51,023 nt of DNA from Glutamicibacter uratoxydans (GTDB lineage Bacteria; Actinomycetota; Actinomycetes; Actinomycetales; Micrococcaceae), in assembly GCF_006539925.1 (NCBI RefSeq), contig NZ_BJNY01000023.1, positions 1-51,023 on the forward strand, given 5' to 3'. Shown one piece after another: positions 49,013 to 51,023 of the stretch (positions are counted from its first letter, which is position 1; each line of letters begins with the position of its first letter). A program made the position numbers and the translations under genes. A model generated the notes under the pieces. The model saw nothing but the letters and a program-made list of their open reading frames with translations. It ran no database searches and was not told the DNA's origin.

Positions 49013-50974
49013 ATGAGCACCGAACTAGCATCCCGCGCCGCCGTACTCGACGAGGCGCACCGCCAAGAATTCTGGGACGAGGCAGCCAACTTGCTCGACT
49101 GGGACACCCGCTGGCACACCACCAGCAGCATCATCCCGGCAGACCCGCAGGCCCAGCACGGACCGCAGATCTCCTGGTACCTGGGCGGAAAGCTCAACGC
49201 CGCGGTGAACTGCGCCGACCGCCATGTGGCCGCTGGCCATGGGGAGAAGGTGGCGCTGTACTTCGAGGGCGAACCAGGAGACCGCCAGGCCATCACCTAC
49301 GCCGACCTGCAGCGGCGGGTCAGCCAGGCGGCCAACGCGCTGGAACAGCTGGGCATCACCAAGGGCGACCGCGTGGTGATCTACCTGCCGGTGCTGGTGG
49401 AAACCGTGGTCATCACCCTGGCCTGCGCCCGCATCGGCGCGATCCACTCGCTGGTCTTCGGCGGCTTCTCCGCCGAGGCGCTGAAGTTCCGTGTGGAAGA
49501 CACCGGCGCCAAGCTTTTGGTCACCACCGACGGGCAGTTCCGCCGCGGCGCCAGCGTCCCGGTCAAGCAGAATGCCGATGCGGCGGTCGCCGGGGACAAC
49601 AGCATCCAGAACGTGCTGGTAATCCGACGCACCGGGGATCAGATCCCCTGGATTCAGGGACGCGACCTCTGGTGGCACGAGCTGGTCGATGTCCAGAGCA
49701 CCGAGCACAGCCCTGAATTCTTCGACGCCGAAACCCCGCTGTTCATCATGTACACCTCCGGCACCACCGGGCAGCCCAAGGGCCTGGTGCACACCACCGG
49801 CGGCTACCTGACCCAGACCGCGCTCAGCTACAACCTGCTCTTCGCCAACCCGGATCCCGCCCAGCGCGACCGGGATGTGCACTGGTGCACCGCGGACCTG
49901 GCCTGGGTCACCGCGCACACCTATGAGATCTACGGCCCGCTGGCCAACGGCGCCACCCAGGTCATCTACGAGGGCGTGCCCAACGCCCCGCATCCGGGCC
50001 GCCACTTCGAGGTGATCGAGCGCTACAAGGTCACCAGCTACTACACCGCACCGACCCTGGTGCGTTCGCTGATGGGCTGGTTCCCAGAAGGCATTCCGGC
50101 AGACTACGACCTGTCCTCGGTGCGCGTGGGCGGCACCGTGGGCGAGGCGGTGAACCCCGAGGCCTGGCGCTGGCTGCGCGAGCAGGTGGGCCGCGACACC
50201 CCGGCGGGCATCCCGATGGTGGATACCTGGTGGCAGTCCGAATCCGGGGCCACGGTGCTCTCCCCGCTGCCCACCGACGAGCACTTCAAGCCGGGCTGCG
50301 CCTCGCGTGCGCTGCCCGGGCTCAGCGTGGACATCGTGGACGCGGCGGGCGCGCGCGTTGCCCCGCAGACCCAGGGGAATATCGTCATCACCCAGACCGG
50401 GCCCGCCATGGCGCGCACTGTCTGGGGCAACCCGCAGCGCTACTACACCAGCTACTGGCAGCAGTATGTTCACCAGGGCTGGTTCCTGGCCGGTGATGGG
50501 GCCCGCTTTGACGAGGACGGGGATATCTACATCCTGGGCCGCACCGACGACGTCATCAACGTCTCGGGCCACCGGCTGTCCACCATCGAGATCGAATCGG
50601 CGCTGGTCACCCACCCGGGCGTGGTGGAGGCAGGTGTCTGCCCGACCCCTGATGCGAAGACCGGCCACGCCGCCACCGCATTTGTGGTGCCGCTGGATAA
50701 GTCGCTGATTTCCCTTGAGCCGGATGCCGATACGGCGCGGCGCCGGGAGGAGTTCATCGGCCAGCTGCGCGCGGCCGTCACCCAGCAGATCGGCCCGATC
50801 GCCAAGCCTCGGGACATCGTGCTGGTCCCCGATGTGCCCAAGACCCGTTCGGGGAAGATCATGCGCCGCCTGCTGACCCAGCTCTTCGAGGGCAGCACGC
50901 TGGGAGACACCACGAGCCTGCAGAACGAGCCGTGCATCGAGCAGATCGATGAGATCTGCCGGGCCCGCGGCTGA
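49013..50974 (+). CDS. acsA: Acetyl-CoA-synthetase-type acyl-CoA ligase in the SAM-controlled operon
   Basis: A 653-residue AMP-forming ligase of acetyl-CoA synthetase size and layout. N-terminal ACS domain (ISWYLGGKLNAAVNCADRHV, about 44-63), AMP-binding MYTSGTTGQPKG, DTWWQSESG with the Acs-type acetate-pocket tryptophan, GRTDDVINVSGHRLST hinge, and the catalytic Lys615 in KTRSGKIMRR. It makes acetyl-CoA (or a close acyl-CoA) from acetate, ATP and CoA. Placed 52 bp after ssuC, with AAGGAG and no terminator between, so it shares SAM control. One idea: it recycles acetate released when O-acetylserine or O-acetylhomoserine reacts with sulfide. It could instead activate a small sulfonated or imported acid. 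Confidence 0.9.
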   Translation: MSTELASRAAVLDEAHRQEFWDEAANLLDWDTRWHTTSSIIPADPQAQHGPQISWYLGGKLNAAVNCADRHVAAGHGEKVALYFEGEPGDRQAITYADLQRRVSQAANALEQLGITKGDRVVIYLPVLVETVVITLACARIGAIHSLVFGGFSAEALKFRVEDTGAKLLVTTDGQFRRGASVPVKQNADAAVAGDNSIQNVLVIRRTGDQIPWIQGRDLWWHELVDVQSTEHSPEFFDAETPLFIMYTSGTTGQPKGLVHTTGGYLTQTALSYNLLFANPDPAQRDRDVHWCTADLAWVTAHTYEIYGPLANGATQVIYEGVPNAPHPGRHFEVIERYKVTSYYTAPTLVRSLMGWFPEGIPADYDLSSVRVGGTVGEAVNPEAWRWLREQVGRDTPAGIPMVDTWWQSESGATVLSPLPTDEHFKPGCASRALPGLSVDIVDAAGARVAPQTQGNIVITQTGPAMARTVWGNPQRYYTSYWQQYVHQGWFLAGDGARFDEDGDIYILGRTDDVINVSGHRLSTIEIESALVTHPGVVEAGVCPTPDAKTGHAATAFVVPLDKSLISLEPDADTARRREEFIGQLRAAVTQQIGPIAKPRDIVLVPDVPKTRSGKIMRRLLTQLFEGSTLGDTTSLQNEPCIEQIDEICRARG

Positions 50975-51023
50975 ACACCGGCAGCTGCAACAGCTTAAAA
51001 GGGCGCCGCCTCAAAGCATTGCT

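Noticed and set aside
49025-50668. 547-codon minus-strand frame
   Set aside because: Antisense shadow of the acetyl-CoA-synthetase-type gene.
1-51023. CRISPR arrays, tRNA/rRNA genes, insertion sequences, phage genes
   Set aside because: Looked for repeat-spacer patterns, cloverleaf or rRNA-like stretches and transposase or integrase motifs by eye; none seen.

Overview
This is a high-GC actinobacterial chromosome segment, most likely from the family Micrococcaceae (Arthrobacter/Glutamicibacter-like). I infer that from codon use, lipoprotein and Tat signals, an IdeR/DtxR-type iron box, an LAxTG sorting signal and dense runs of transporters with luciferase-like monooxygenases. No rRNA, tRNA, insertion sequence, phage gene or CRISPR array was seen.

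Layout. (1) 1-5.2 kb, minus strand and visibly AT-richer: a RiPP-type biosynthetic cluster with an ABC-2 exporter (ATPase, permease), a 42-residue membrane peptide, an APH-fold kinase and a HopA1-domain protein. A further gene is cut by the left edge. The kinase plus HopA1 pair is the split Ser/Thr dehydratase signature of class V lanthipeptides and thioamitides. (2) 5.3-15.6 kb: YjdM, then an iron block made of a siderophore-interacting protein, a membrane-domain/lipase fusion, a double-unit AraC regulator and an iron-box-controlled ferric-siderophore operon (binding lipoprotein, two permeases, reductase, Fes-type esterase) with no ATPase. (3) 15.6-18 kb, minus: a TPP riboswitch controlling an SDR and an NtaA/DszA-family flavin monooxygenase. 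(4) 18-28.9 kb: small and accessory genes, including tandem lipoproteins, a secreted HNH nuclease, a MarR regulator with a clear palindromic operator, a wall-anchored 5'-nucleotidase, a Tat-exported protein and several small conserved proteins. (5) 28.9-37.1 kb, minus: a six-gene SAM-riboswitch operon with a peptide-type ABC importer, an acyl-CoA-dehydrogenase-fold monooxygenase and an NtaA-family monooxygenase. (6) 37.4-42.9 kb: an NmrA-type reductase, a frameshifted kinase, gamma-glutamyltransferase, an ECF sigma/anti-sigma pair and a secreted-repeat lipoprotein. (7) 42.9-51 kb: two divergent operons, each behind its own SAM riboswitch. One has a second acyl-CoA-dehydrogenase-fold/NtaA monooxygenase pair. 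The other has an SsuBAC/Tau-type importer plus an acetyl-CoA-synthetase-type enzyme.

How it works together. Regions 5 and 7 look like one sulfur-scavenging regulon: when SAM is low, two importers and two flavin monooxygenase pairs are made to bring in and desulfurise organosulfur compounds. The iron block imports a catecholate-type siderophore and releases the iron by reduction and ester hydrolysis. The most novel parts are the RiPP cluster at the left edge, the TPP-controlled SDR/monooxygenase operon, and the three covarying SAM riboswitches over two organosulfur cassettes.
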